64,000 nucleotides of DNA from assembly GCF_013340845.1 (NCBI RefSeq), contig NZ_AP020335.1:1488001-1552000 (forward strand), given 5' to 3'. Below, piece by piece: positions 31,447 to 40,509 of this stretch. The translations under genes and the position numbers were made by a program. The notes below the pieces were generated by a model. That model saw nothing but the letters and a program-made list of their open reading frames with translations, made no database searches and was not told the origin of the DNA. Within the stretch, counting starts at the first letter, position 1. Every line of letters begins with the position of its first letter. The DNA comes from Hydrogenovibrio marinus (GTDB lineage: Bacteria; Pseudomonadota; Gammaproteobacteria; Thiomicrospirales; Thiomicrospiraceae).

Positions 31447-32571
31447 ATGAACATTACCATCCTTGGAACAGGGTTTGCAGCTCTGACTGCAGTTAAAGAA
31501 ACTCGAAAACAAGCTCCTCAAGCAGAAATCACGGTCATTGCACCAAGCAAACAACTTATTTATTTACCAAGCATTATCTGGATTCCTGCTAGAGAAAAAG
31601 ATGGCGGATCCTTAGAGATTGATTTAACCAATTTTTTTGAAAAACAAAACGTGAAATACATCCAAGCCAGTGTACTCAATGTCACCAACCAAGGTAGAAC
31701 CGTTGTAACAACAGATGGAGAGTACCAGAATGACGGCCTGATTATCGCCACGGGGGGTCGTTTCATCAAGAAACTACCAGGCATTGAGCATGCCATTACG
31801 CCTTGCGAAGGTATTTCCGCAGCTGAAGCCATTAGAGACAGGCTAGACAACATGCCCGAAGGAACTATCGCCATTGGTTTTGGCGGCAACCCAAACGAGC
31901 CTTCTGCTATGCGCGGCGGTCCAATGTTTGAGTTTTTATTTGGTATCGACACCCTACTGCGAAGACAAGGTAGACGCAGCAAGTTTGAAATCATCTTTTT
32001 CAACCCAGCCCCACAACCCGGAAAACGCCTCGGAGATAAAGTGCCTAATGCCGTCCTAAAAATGATGGCGAAAAAAGGTATTAAAACCCACTTGGGGCAC
32101 AAAATGAAAGGTTTTGAATCTAACAAGGTAATAACCGAAGGCGGTGAATTCGATGCCGATTTGATTCTCTTTATGCCAGGAATGACTGGTCCGGCGTGGC
32201 TACAAGATTCAGAGATCGAAAAATCCGAAGGTGGCATGATAAAAGCCAACGCACTTTGCCAAGTTTCAGGTCTGGAGAAAACCTATGTTGCGGGCGACTC
32301 CGGAAGCTACCCAGGGCCTGATTGGCAGGCAAAACAAGCACATGCAGCGGACTTACAAGCTGCCACCGCTACACATAACTTAATCAGCGAACTGCGAGGC
32401 TCTGTACCATCTGAAACCATCAAACATGAGTTGATTTGTATTATTGACACACTTTCGCATGGCGTGTTCATCAAACGCACAGAGCAAGGTACAATTTTGC
32501 TACCGCCTTGTCGTTTAATGCATTACGCGAAAAAATTCTTTGAATGGTGGTATTTGAGACAATACCGATAG
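31447..32571 (+). CDS. Sulfide:quinone oxidoreductase-like flavoprotein
   Basis: 374 residues of the FAD/NAD(P)-binding SQR/FccB/NDH-2 family: N-terminal dinucleotide fold GTGFAALTAV, second nucleotide motif ATGG, and the FAD-binding VAGDSGSYPGPDWQAKQAHAADLQA near 281-305. The C-terminus (LMHYAKKFFEWWYLRQYR) is the amphipathic membrane-binding helix seen in SQRs. Cysteines C120 and C355 align in position with two of the three redox cysteines of well-studied SQRs, but the central one (near 156-160) is absent. The enzyme would pass electrons from sulfide or a related donor to quinone; the exact substrate is uncertain. Confidence 0.75.
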   Translation: MNITILGTGFAALTAVKETRKQAPQAEITVIAPSKQLIYLPSIIWIPAREKDGGSLEIDLTNFFEKQNVKYIQASVLNVTNQGRTVVTTDGEYQNDGLIIATGGRFIKKLPGIEHAITPCEGISAAEAIRDRLDNMPEGTIAIGFGGNPNEPSAMRGGPMFEFLFGIDTLLRRQGRRSKFEIIFFNPAPQPGKRLGDKVPNAVLKMMAKKGIKTHLGHKMKGFESNKVITEGGEFDADLILFMPGMTGPAWLQDSEIEKSEGGMIKANALCQVSGLEKTYVAGDSGSYPGPDWQAKQAHAADLQAATATHNLISELRGSVPSETIKHELICIIDTLSHGVFIKRTEQGTILLPPCRLMHYAKKFFEWWYLRQYR

Positions 32572-32580
32572 AAAAGAATA

Positions 32581-32610
32581 AATACCCCGCACACTTGCGC
32601 GCGGGGTATT
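32581..32610. terminator. Bidirectional terminator between SQR-like gene and LuxR regulator
   Basis: Perfect 10-bp stem AATACCCCGC/GCGGGGTATT with a 10-nt loop, A/T-flanked on both sides, between convergent genes. Confidence 0.85.
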
Positions 32611-32626
32611 TATTCTAACAATGACG

Positions 32627-33313
32627 TTACTTGATTTCGTCTAGTTTAACTTTCAGCAACCCAATGTGGCTTGCGTAGTTAATCAATTCGGCAGAAGATG
32701 TCATCCCTAGCTTGGTCATGATATTCTCACGGTGCTTAGAGACCGTTCTGTCCGATATGTCTAGCATCTCCGCAATATCTTTTGTTTTATAGCCTTCGGC
32801 GACCAACTTGATAACCTGTTTTTCCCGAACGGATAGCTTCTTAGGCTTTTTAAATCCAGTCTCAATGGCTTTAACTTGCTCAAGCGATTCAAGATAACTG
32901 TTCAAATCGGATTCAATTTCAGAGTGAACAAATACCTGACCTTTTAAAACCAGTTCAATGCCTGAAATCAATTCGCTTTTTGAAACTGATTTCAGCGCAA
33001 CACCATCAACCCCCAAGTCCAGAACTTCCTTCCAAACATTCGGCGCTTCCGCGGCGGTCAGTATAATAATTTTAACTGGATTTTTACGTTTCTTAAGTTG
33101 GGACACTACCGCCATGCCACTTAATTTAGGCATGGATAGATCTATCAACAACAAATCCGGTTTCTTTTCTTCGGTTAACGTCAGTGTTTCCTCACCATCC
33201 TTGGCTTCAGCAATCACTGACACAGCACCATCAGACTCCAAAATTGACTTAAACCCCGCTCTTACTAGGTCATGGTCTTCAGAGATCAAAACTGTAGGTT
33301 TGGCACCTGCCAT
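32627..33313 (-). CDS. NarL/LuxR-family response regulator
   Basis: 228 residues: receiver domain (about 7-125; DLLLIDLSMPKLSG holds the phospho-acceptor Asp, T-loop ILTAAEA, conserved Lys in VALKSVSK) and a C-terminal LuxR helix-turn-helix (LSVREKQVIKLVAEGYKTKDIAEML...RTVSKHRENIMTKL). Lies downstream of the hybrid kinase gene (85 bp) on the same strand and is its likely partner. Target unknown; the converging SQR-like gene is a candidate. Confidence 0.93.
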   Translation of the reverse strand: MAGAKPTVLISEDHDLVRAGFKSILESDGAVSVIAEAKDGEETLTLTEEKKPDLLLIDLSMPKLSGMAVVSQLKKRKNPVKIIILTAAEAPNVWKEVLDLGVDGVALKSVSKSELISGIELVLKGQVFVHSEIESDLNSYLESLEQVKAIETGFKKPKKLSVREKQVIKLVAEGYKTKDIAEMLDISDRTVSKHRENIMTKLGMTSSAELINYASHIGLLKVKLDEIK

Positions 33314-33398
33314 AATCGTTCCTTAAATCCTTTTAATTTGAAAATGTAAAATCTGTCTTAGCAAACAGCTATTAATTATAACTTCATTTGCCAAAAAA

Positions 33399-35315
33399 TT
33401 AATACAGGCTACGATAAATTCTATTTATTTGCAATAACAACTCATCAAGTTCTTCTTTATCGGCTTCAAAGGACAGCTTCTCCATCCTTTTAATCAACGC
33501 CAACATCTCTTCAACTTCAAACAACATCAAATTCCCCTTTAAGCTATGAGAGACCTGACGAAATTGCGCTTCGTCTTTTTCTTTCCAAAGCACTTCCAGT
33601 TTCATCAAGTCATTCGACGTTGACTCAATAAATTGAGGTAAGAGATGAACCAAGGAATCCGGAACAAGTTTTGTCAGTGGAGCCTTTGATAGTTCCTCTC
33701 TTGCGATTAGCTCCTTATAAAGCACGCCAAAAACCTTGTCTTGTGAAATAGGCTTTTCAATCCAGGCATCAAAAAGTGTTTTGTCTACTTCTAATCCCAG
33801 TTTGGAAATCTCATCTTCCGTATGAGCTGCGGTAAGAGCATAAACACCTTTTAACTTTGGCTTTAAGCCATGATCAAGTTCCCTGATTTTTCTACAGACT
33901 TCCATGCCATCCATTTCTGGCATCTGTATATCAAGAAAGACGATATCGAAGTCTTTTTCCAAAAATTTCTGCCATGCCTGGTTACCATCTTCAGCATGCT
34001 CAACTTCACAATTGATTTCATGCAAGAACAATTCCAAGACTTTTCGATTAATGATTGAATCGTCTGCAATCAGGACACTAAGCGGCTCCTTTAGCTCAAT
34101 CAATTTTTGCTTGTGTTCAATACGAGACTCGATATCTGCAGAAGACTGGTCATCAGGCTCAGCACAAACACCCTCCTCCATGGGCAAATCAACGGTAAAC
34201 TTGGTACCAACGCCCTTGATAGACTCAACATCAATCGTACCGCCCAGTAACTCAACCAGTCGTTTAACAATAGGAAGACCTAACCCCGAACCAAAATATT
34301 GCTGACTCCCTTTTGACTCAAGCTGTTTAAATGGCTCAAAGATATTTTGCAATTGCTCCTTATCAATCCCTTCACCGGAATCGGTAATGGAAAACTGCAA
34401 CCCTATTTTCGACTCTTCTATCTCAACAAAAACCCCGCCTTCATGCGTAAATTTTATGGCGTTGACAATCAAATTAACCAGTATCTGAGAAACCCTTAAC
34501 AAATCCCCATAAAAGCAACAACTACGAGTCTTTTTGGCCACCGACACCGTTACCTTTTTGTCGTTGGCTATTGATTTTGTAAGATGTGTAACATATTCCG
34601 CCATTTCATCTACAGTGAAAGTACTTGGGTTAATCTGAATGTGCTCAGATTCTGTTTGGGAGTAAGTCAGAATATCGTTGATTAAGAAATTCAACTGATC
34701 CACTGTCAACTTCATGATTTGAAGCTGTTCATCAACTGGCAAACCATTGTCCTGATTCTGTTTGGCCACACCTATCAAGCTGCTCATGCCCATCAAAGGG
34801 GTTCTCAATTCATGACTAAGCATTGCCAGAAACTTGGTCTGGCTTTTATATAAGTCATGAAGTAAGGCATTCTCTTGTTGAGAGCGACGCTCTTTCTCTT
34901 GTAGCCTTTCGATAATTAAATCACTATGAGATGCAATTAAGCGCTCTTCCAGCTTGTACATCCGCGAAATATCGATACAGGAAGCACAAATGACTTCTGT
35001 ATCAGAGTTCGAGTTTTTTTGATGACGTAAATCATTCACCAGCCAAACAACATCCCCATCTATGTTCAACCCCGTCAAGAATTGCGTATGCGACTGCTTA
35101 CCCTCAAGCAAGGCTTGGGTATGTGTCATAAAATGATGCACCGATTCCGGTTCCATATAAGACATGAAATCATCACTTGTAATAACCGCTGCACCTATGC
35201 GGGATTCCAATTCGTCGGACAAGGTAATAGCGGCAAACTTCCGGTTGTAGTGCAAGCACCACCATAGTCCATTCTTGTAAAAGAAACGGGATATATCATT
35301 TTTAATTGACTTCAT
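33399..35315 (-). CDS. Hybrid sensor histidine kinase
   Basis: 638 residues, no membrane helix. Order: N-terminal PAS-like domain (about 20-118), coiled coil, HisKA with phospho-acceptor H168 (MLSHELRTPLMG), HATPase (NLIVNAIKFTHEG, DSGEGID, GSGLGLPIV), receiver (DIVFLDIQMPEMDG) and C-terminal HPt (VSHSLKGNLMLFE). This is a complete internal phosphorelay, BarA/ArcB-like in order but cytoplasmic. Phosphate would go to the LuxR regulator next to it. Divergent from fumC with little space between. Confidence 0.93.
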   Translation of the reverse strand: MKSIKNDISRFFYKNGLWWCLHYNRKFAAITLSDELESRIGAAVITSDDFMSYMEPESVHHFMTHTQALLEGKQSHTQFLTGLNIDGDVVWLVNDLRHQKNSNSDTEVICASCIDISRMYKLEERLIASHSDLIIERLQEKERRSQQENALLHDLYKSQTKFLAMLSHELRTPLMGMSSLIGVAKQNQDNGLPVDEQLQIMKLTVDQLNFLINDILTYSQTESEHIQINPSTFTVDEMAEYVTHLTKSIANDKKVTVSVAKKTRSCCFYGDLLRVSQILVNLIVNAIKFTHEGGVFVEIEESKIGLQFSITDSGEGIDKEQLQNIFEPFKQLESKGSQQYFGSGLGLPIVKRLVELLGGTIDVESIKGVGTKFTVDLPMEEGVCAEPDDQSSADIESRIEHKQKLIELKEPLSVLIADDSIINRKVLELFLHEINCEVEHAEDGNQAWQKFLEKDFDIVFLDIQMPEMDGMEVCRKIRELDHGLKPKLKGVYALTAAHTEDEISKLGLEVDKTLFDAWIEKPISQDKVFGVLYKELIAREELSKAPLTKLVPDSLVHLLPQFIESTSNDLMKLEVLWKEKDEAQFRQVSHSLKGNLMLFEVEEMLALIKRMEKLSFEADKEELDELLLQINRIYRSLY

Positions 35316-35487
35316 GGAGTTTATCGCTATTTATAAAGAGTTTTTCTCAGACACTTGTCTGGATAAGATAGAATACCAACAATTTAATTTTTTTTCTTCA
35401 CATGAAAGACTCTTCAAAAAGGTTTCGGCCTCTAAGCCCGCTAAAACCTCATTAGCAGAGTTCGCAATTTGGATGAGATCGACTTAT

Positions 35488-36876
35488 ATGACACAGGCAT
35501 TTCGCACAGAAAAAGACAGCATGGGAACACTCGAAGTTCCCGTTGATGCGCTTTATGGCGCACAAACACAAAGAGCCATTAACAACTTCCCTATTAGCCA
35601 CACGCCAATGCCGAAAAAATTCATTCAAGCACTCGGCTATGTAAAATTCGCCTGTTCCGAAAGTAACCTTGAACTGAATCTCTTATCCCAAGAAAAAGCA
35701 ACCGCCATTCAAGCTGCCGCAAAAGAGTTAATCGACGGCAAATACTATGAGCATTTTCCGATAGATGTATTTCAAACTGGATCTGGTACCAGTACCAATA
35801 TGAATGCGAACGAAGTGATTGCCCACCTTGCAAATCAAATGATGGCAACTGAAGTTCACCCTAATGATGACGTCAATATGAGCCAAAGTTCAAATGATGT
35901 TATTCCTACAACCATTCATATCTCAGCCGCTATTGAGCTAGAAGAGCACCTATTACCTGCGTTGACGCACCTTGCGTCAGTATTGAAAGACAAAGAACAA
36001 GAAGTTGGAGACATTGTCAAAACCGGTCGCACGCATTTAATGGATGCCACCCCTGTTACCCTTGGACAAGAAATTTCTGCATGGCGCCAACTTATTGAAG
36101 ATAACATTGACCGCCTAAAAGACACACAAAAACGTTTACATAAATTACCTCAAGGTGGCACTGCCGTTGGTACAGGCATCAATGCCGAACCAGAATTCAG
36201 TTCTTTGGTTTGTGCCAACCTTTCCACCATCACAGCGATTCCGTTTGAACCCATGCCTAACTTCTTCGTTGGCTTAAGTTCACAGGACACTGCATTGGAG
36301 TTAAGTGGACAATTAAACGTTCTGGCTGCCAGCTTAATGAAAATCGCTAACGACTTGCGTTGGATGAACTCTGGCCCTTTAGCGGGTCTGGGTGAAATCC
36401 AACTACCGGCACTCCAACCTGGAAGCTCAATCATGCCTGGTAAAGTCAACCCGGTTATTCCTGAAGCTGTTTGCATGGTCGCCGCCCAAATCATGGGAAA
36501 TCACACCGCAATTACTGTTGGTGCGCAGTCGGGTAATTTTCAATTAAATGTAATGCTGCCAATGATTGCAACCAACCTGCTTCAAAGCTTGGAAATTGCT
36601 GCAAACGCAGCTACTCAACTTGCAGATCAAGCGATTACTGGGTTTGTGGTGAATGAGACCAAGCTTAATGAGGCATTGGAGATCAACCCGATTCTGGTAA
36701 CCGCTTTAAACTCTGTTGTGGGCTACGAAACCGGCGCAAAAATCGCCAAAACAGCTTACCAAACCGGCCGACCTGTATTTGATGTCGCCAAAGAAATGAC
36801 CGACTTAGACGATGAAACGCTTAAGCATTACCTCAACCCTCTTTTATTAACTCGCGGCGGAACACCATCCATCTAA
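35488..36876 (+). CDS. fumC: Fumarate hydratase class II
   Basis: Fe-independent fumarase of the TCA cycle; 462 residues. Signatures GSGTSTNMNANEV, the catalytic TGRTHLMDATPVTLGQE and the aspartase/fumarase loop GSSIMPGKVNP are present. Start taken at ATG 35488 (MTQAFRTEKDSMG), with GGATGAG about 10 nt upstream; the frame is open back to 35314 but that part has no fumarase homology and overlaps the kinase gene. Confidence 0.96.
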   Translation: MTQAFRTEKDSMGTLEVPVDALYGAQTQRAINNFPISHTPMPKKFIQALGYVKFACSESNLELNLLSQEKATAIQAAAKELIDGKYYEHFPIDVFQTGSGTSTNMNANEVIAHLANQMMATEVHPNDDVNMSQSSNDVIPTTIHISAAIELEEHLLPALTHLASVLKDKEQEVGDIVKTGRTHLMDATPVTLGQEISAWRQLIEDNIDRLKDTQKRLHKLPQGGTAVGTGINAEPEFSSLVCANLSTITAIPFEPMPNFFVGLSSQDTALELSGQLNVLAASLMKIANDLRWMNSGPLAGLGEIQLPALQPGSSIMPGKVNPVIPEAVCMVAAQIMGNHTAITVGAQSGNFQLNVMLPMIATNLLQSLEIAANAATQLADQAITGFVVNETKLNEALEINPILVTALNSVVGYETGAKIAKTAYQTGRPVFDVAKEMTDLDDETLKHYLNPLLLTRGGTPSI

Positions 36877-36906
36877 GCTATTCAAAGCACTCACAAGGAG
36901 CAAACT

Positions 36907-37281
36907 ATGGCAACCATCAATCTGACGGCAGAAGAATTTGAAAAAACCATCACAGATAATGACATCGTTATTCTAGATTTCTGGGCAGAATGGTGTGGTC
37001 CATGCAAGCAGTTTTCGCCGATTTTTGAATCCGTGTCTGAAAAACACCCTGATATCGTTTTCGCTAAAGTCAATGTTGAAGAACAGCAAGAACTTGCTGG
37101 CTTGTTTCAAGTACGTTCAATTCCAACATTGGTTTTCATGCGTGAAAAAATCGTGGTTTTCTCAAATCCAGGACTACTACCAGAGGCTAATTTAGAAGAA
37201 GGCATCAAAGGCCTACGCGAACTGGATATGGAACAGGTTCACAAAGATTTGGCTGAAGCGCAAAACAACGATCAAGCTTAA
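36907..37281 (+). CDS. Thioredoxin-family protein
   Basis: 124 residues, cytoplasmic. Thioredoxin fold with active site WCGPC (about 30-34) and cis-proline RSIPTLV. Longer than TrxA by about 15 residues, with an acidic C-terminal helical tail (DMEQVHKDLAEAQNNDQA). AAGGAG precedes the ATG. Probably an extra thioredoxin, not the housekeeping TrxA, judging from divergence (inference). Confidence 0.9.
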   Translation: MATINLTAEEFEKTITDNDIVILDFWAEWCGPCKQFSPIFESVSEKHPDIVFAKVNVEEQQELAGLFQVRSIPTLVFMREKIVVFSNPGLLPEANLEEGIKGLRELDMEQVHKDLAEAQNNDQA

Positions 37282-37290
37282 AGCAACACT

Positions 37291-37323
37291 AAGCCGCAGA
37301 ACGCAAGTTCATGCGGCTTTTTT
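37291..37323 (+). terminator. Rho-independent terminator after the thioredoxin gene
   Basis: AAGCCGCA-GAAC-gcaa-GTTC-a-TGCGGCTT: a 12-bp stem with a single bulged A, a GNRA loop and a T run. It also faces the end of the convergent CBS gene. Confidence 0.9.
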
Positions 37324-37954
37324 ATGCATAGACCGTCAACGGCGGTTCTTCTGACAAACGTCTCACCAAGTCTGACAGCGTCACAATCCCCAACAACTTT
37401 TTGTCATCACTCAAGATAACGATACTGCCAATTTGATATTGACTCATGACCAATGCAACTTTCCTGATATCAGTTTTACCAAGGGTTGTAATCACCTCTT
37501 TATGCATCCATTGCCCAACGGTTTCCTGACGAATTTCCTCTAGCTCACCTTCTCTATCGACAATCGATCTTTGAAGTATTTCATGGAAAGAAATCATTCC
37601 TACCAGTGTCTCCATTTCATTCACCACTGGGATATGATGAATCGTATGGCGTTGCATCATTTCCCATGCATCCATTAAGGAAGCCTTCTCAGAAATGGTA
37701 AATACCGGTGTCGACATAATCTCACCAATATGAAAAACAGCATGACGCCCATCACCTTCTTTTACCGACTGATATTGATGAATGGCTTGGTGCATTTTCT
37801 TATTCTTTTCCGCCATCTCAAGATCAATATTGGTTTCTTCTAGCCCAGATTCCGGCACAGCCGGAACTTTAGCCGCAGGATCAACTCTTAGATCTGGACG
37901 TATTTGTGAAGTGCCAATGTAGCTTTGGCCTTCAGGCGAATAAACGATAAACAT
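37322..37954 (-). CDS. CBS-domain protein
   Basis: 210 residues: an N-terminal ~75-residue region (MFIVYSPEGQSYIGTS) that is not CBS-like, then a tandem CBS pair (IMSTPVFTISEKASLMDAWEMMQ...HIPVVNEM; WMHKEVITTLGKTDIRKVALVMSQ...GSIVILSDD). CBS pairs bind adenine nucleotides. The partner is not evident; convergent with the thioredoxin gene. Confidence 0.85.
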   Translation of the reverse strand: MFIVYSPEGQSYIGTSQIRPDLRVDPAAKVPAVPESGLEETNIDLEMAEKNKKMHQAIHQYQSVKEGDGRHAVFHIGEIMSTPVFTISEKASLMDAWEMMQRHTIHHIPVVNEMETLVGMISFHEILQRSIVDREGELEEIRQETVGQWMHKEVITTLGKTDIRKVALVMSQYQIGSIVILSDDKKLLGIVTLSDLVRRLSEEPPLTVYA

Positions 37955-38155
37955 GCAACTTTTTCCTTAATAAGAAAAGCTCTATCACTGCTTTTAATAT
38001 CGGCCAAACCCATGTTTTCTATAACAAAAACAGATAATAGCCTGAAAATATTTAAGGTATTTTTTGACTAAAAACACAGGAAATTGAACTTTCAATATGA
38101 AATGAATTGACTATACTATTGCAGATTCAGTTTAACAACTATAAGGAAATAACTT

Positions 38156-38758
38156 ATGTCAGTATTAGTAACAAAAGCTGCTCCAGACTTTACAGCTGCG
38201 GCCGTTTTGGCAGATGGAACCATCGTTGATGACTTTAACTTGAAAAACCACATCAAGGGTAAATACGCGATTGTTTTCTTCTACCCTCTAGACTTCACTT
38301 TTGTTTGTCCTTCTGAAATCTTGGCTTTTGATCACCGTGTTGAGACTTTCAAAGCACTAAACACTGAAGTAATCGGTATTTCCGTTGACTCGCAATTCAC
38401 TCACAACGCATGGCGCAACACACCTATTGAACAAGGTGGTCTAGGGAAAGTTAAATTCCCATTGGTTGCTGACCTTGGTGGGTCTATCATGGAAGCTTAC
38501 GGTATCGTTCACCCAGGTAACGTTGCTCTACGTGGTGCTTTCCTAGTTGATGATCAAGGTATTGTTCGTCATCAAGTTGTTAACGACCTACCACTAGGCC
38601 GTAACGTTGATGAATTGGTTCGTATGGTTGAAGCGCTTCAATTCCACGAAGAATATGGTGAAGTTTGCCCAGCTGGTTGGAACAAAGGTGATTCAGGAAT
38701 GAAAGATACGCCAGAAGGTGTTGCTGAGTACCTATCTAAAAACGCAGACAAGCTTTAA
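38156..38758 (+). CDS. Typical 2-Cys peroxiredoxin
   Basis: 200 residues, AhpC/Prx1-type. Peroxidatic cysteine in DFTFVCPSEI (about residue 52) and resolving cysteine in GEVCPAGW (about 170); the GGLGxx and YF-region C-terminus of eukaryote-like Prx1 is visible as GGLGKVKFPL. Reduces H2O2/organic peroxides using thioredoxin or AhpF; no ahpF is adjacent. AAGGAAAT precedes the ATG; codon use looks biased as in a highly expressed gene. Confidence 0.94.
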   Translation: MSVLVTKAAPDFTAAAVLADGTIVDDFNLKNHIKGKYAIVFFYPLDFTFVCPSEILAFDHRVETFKALNTEVIGISVDSQFTHNAWRNTPIEQGGLGKVKFPLVADLGGSIMEAYGIVHPGNVALRGAFLVDDQGIVRHQVVNDLPLGRNVDELVRMVEALQFHEEYGEVCPAGWNKGDSGMKDTPEGVAEYLSKNADKL

Positions 38759-38773
38759 TCCGCTTTTCGTAGT

Positions 38774-38803
38774 AAAAAAGGCTGTCCTCGGACAGCCTTT
38801 TTT
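38774..38803 (+). terminator. Rho-independent terminator after peroxiredoxin gene
   Basis: Stem AAAAAAGGCTGTC/GACAGCCTTTTTT with a CTCG tetraloop and T run. Confidence 0.92.
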
Positions 38804-38826
38804 GTTTTCCCTATTTGGAATGATGC

Positions 38827-39702
38827 ATGAAAAAACAACTCGCCCTCTATCAACAACGAGTCAATGATGCCTTAACTCATTTTCTAACAAGCCATCAAAC
38901 TGCCCCTACCGAGCTAGCTGAGGCCATTCGTTACGCAACCCTAAACAACGGCAAACGTTTAAGGCCAGCTCTAGTTTATGCTACCGGCGAAGCATTAGGC
39001 ATGTCACTAGATAAGTTAGATGCTGCCGCATGCGCCATTGAGCTCGTCCATAGTTACTCTTTGGTTCATGATGACTTACCGGCAATGGACGATGATGACT
39101 TACGCCGAGGCGTACCAACTTGTCATATCAAATACGGCGAGGCAACTGCAATACTCGTAGGAGATGCTCAGCAAACCCTGGCTTTTGATTGTTTGGCGAA
39201 TGGCACCAACCTTTCGGACAAACATAAAGTCAGTATGGTTCAAATTCTTAGTCAAGCTTCTGGGACTGTCGGAATGATTGGTGGACAGTTTATTGATATT
39301 CACTCTGAAGGAAAACTCCCCTCCCTTTCAGCATTGCAGAAAATGCATCAAATGAAAACTGGTGCACTTATCCAAGCTGCATTATTACTGGGAGCTTGCC
39401 AATCAGACCGCTTTGACGCCCTTAGACCCAACCTGGCATATTTTGCTGAAAAAATCGGGCTCGCTTTCCAGATTCAGGATGATATTCTTGATATAGAATC
39501 CAATACCGAAACCCTTGGCAAACCGCAAGGTAGTGATGAAGATGCCGACAAGGCAACCTATCCGAAACTTATCGGCCTTGACGCATCGAAAAACATGCGA
39601 GATACTCTTATCTCCGAAGCCAAGGAATGTCTAACAAAAATGGATATTCAAAGCGATTTTCTAATCTCAATCGCTGGCTATATTGCAGATCGAAATCACT
39701 AA
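38827..39702 (+). CDS. ispA: Farnesyl diphosphate synthase (short-chain polyprenyl synthase)
   Basis: 291-residue all-helical prenyl transferase making farnesyl-PP. First aspartate-rich motif DDLPAMDDDDLRRG, second motif DDILD, and GKRLRPALVYATGE are intact. Not beside xseB/dxs as in E. coli. One copy of the dispersed repeat (39427-39444, one mismatch) is embedded in the coding sequence (RPNLAYFAEK). Confidence 0.94.
   Translation: MKKQLALYQQRVNDALTHFLTSHQTAPTELAEAIRYATLNNGKRLRPALVYATGEALGMSLDKLDAAACAIELVHSYSLVHDDLPAMDDDDLRRGVPTCHIKYGEATAILVGDAQQTLAFDCLANGTNLSDKHKVSMVQILSQASGTVGMIGGQFIDIHSEGKLPSLSALQKMHQMKTGALIQAALLLGACQSDRFDALRPNLAYFAEKIGLAFQIQDDILDIESNTETLGKPQGSDEDADKATYPKLIGLDASKNMRDTLISEAKECLTKMDIQSDFLISIAGYIADRNH
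39427..39444 (+). repeat. Dispersed 18-bp repeat within ispA (one mismatch)
   Basis: CCCAACCTGGCATATTTT, differing from the consensus only at the 13th base. Confidence 0.5.
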
Positions 39703-39789
39703 AGATAACAACCGATTAAAGAGTGCTCTACAACATGGGATATTTGCTATAATTTGCAATTATTCTTTACTAGATCAATTTGATACGAA

Positions 39790-40179
39790 ATGGCTCAACA
39801 ATTTGTTTTAAAAACATTACTCGATTTTGCATCTGCCCACAGCCTAAGAGGTTACCCGGGTGACTGTGCTAATCTGCACGGGCATAACTGGAAAATTGAA
39901 GTGGAAATTGTTGGACAAGAACTCAATGACATCGGCATGGTGATTGACTTCAAACAAATCAAGAAACATGCGAAAGAAATCGTTAAAGAGCTAGATCATA
40001 AATTTCTTAACGATATCGAATATTTCAAAACGGTCAATCCTACTGCAGAAAATATTGCCCAGTACCTTTTCAGACAAATACAGCAACGTATTGAGGCGCC
40101 AAACGTGACCATGCACCAAATTACCGTTTGGGAAAATGACCGAAATTGCGTTATTTACAGTGAACCTTCAACAAGTTAA
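39790..40179 (+). CDS. queD: 6-carboxytetrahydropterin synthase QueD
   Basis: 129 residues. Converts dihydroneopterin triphosphate to 6-carboxy-tetrahydropterin, first committed step to queuosine. Zn-binding histidines in SAHSLRG and LHGHNW, catalytic Cys in GDCANLHGH and the C-terminal TVWENDRNC glutamate are visible. Alone here; queC/queE are not in the window. Confidence 0.95.
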   Translation: MAQQFVLKTLLDFASAHSLRGYPGDCANLHGHNWKIEVEIVGQELNDIGMVIDFKQIKKHAKEIVKELDHKFLNDIEYFKTVNPTAENIAQYLFRQIQQRIEAPNVTMHQITVWENDRNCVIYSEPSTS

Positions 40180-40202
40180 TCACCAAAGAGGCTGCTTACA
40201 TC

Positions 40203-40493
40203 ATGATCACACATGAATTGAAAGACCATTCACTCTGGCTACACGTTATCGACAACTTCACTGTCGACGACTTCAATACCTTCCAAGTAGCCCATCAAAA
40301 TGCTGATTGTGACCAAATTATCATAGACTTCTCGAATGCGACTCACATTGACAGTGGTGGGTTAGGCATGCTGTTGCAACTTCGCTCACAACTGGGCGAC
40401 AAAGCAGACCAGCTTATTCTCCACTCGGCTTCAGAACATATTCTGAAGATTTTTGAAGTGGTTAATTTCGATAAACTGTTCAAGATCACCTGA
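40203..40493 (+). CDS. STAS-domain anti-sigma factor antagonist
   Basis: 96 residues; SpoIIAA-like STAS fold with the phosphorylatable serine in the motif ATHIDSGGLGMLLQL. Such proteins are switched by a serine kinase/phosphatase pair, often linked to sigma factors or c-di-GMP enzymes. No partner kinase lies nearby. The ribosome site is weak (AGAGGCTGCTTACATC); pilD follows after 16 bp. Confidence 0.85.
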   Translation: MITHELKDHSLWLHVIDNFTVDDFNTFQVAHQNADCDQIIIDFSNATHIDSGGLGMLLQLRSQLGDKADQLILHSASEHILKIFEVVNFDKLFKIT

Positions 40494-40509
40494 TTTAGAA
40501 GCACACTAA

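Noticed and set aside
35314-35487. N-terminal extension of fumarase
   Set aside because: The extra 58 codons lack similarity to fumarase, overlap the divergent kinase start and ATG 35488 gives the family's usual N-terminus.
36414-36432. CCAACCTGG inside fumC as another copy of the dispersed repeat
   Set aside because: Only nine core bases match and they encode the conserved LQPGS part of the fumarase loop; coding constraint explains it.
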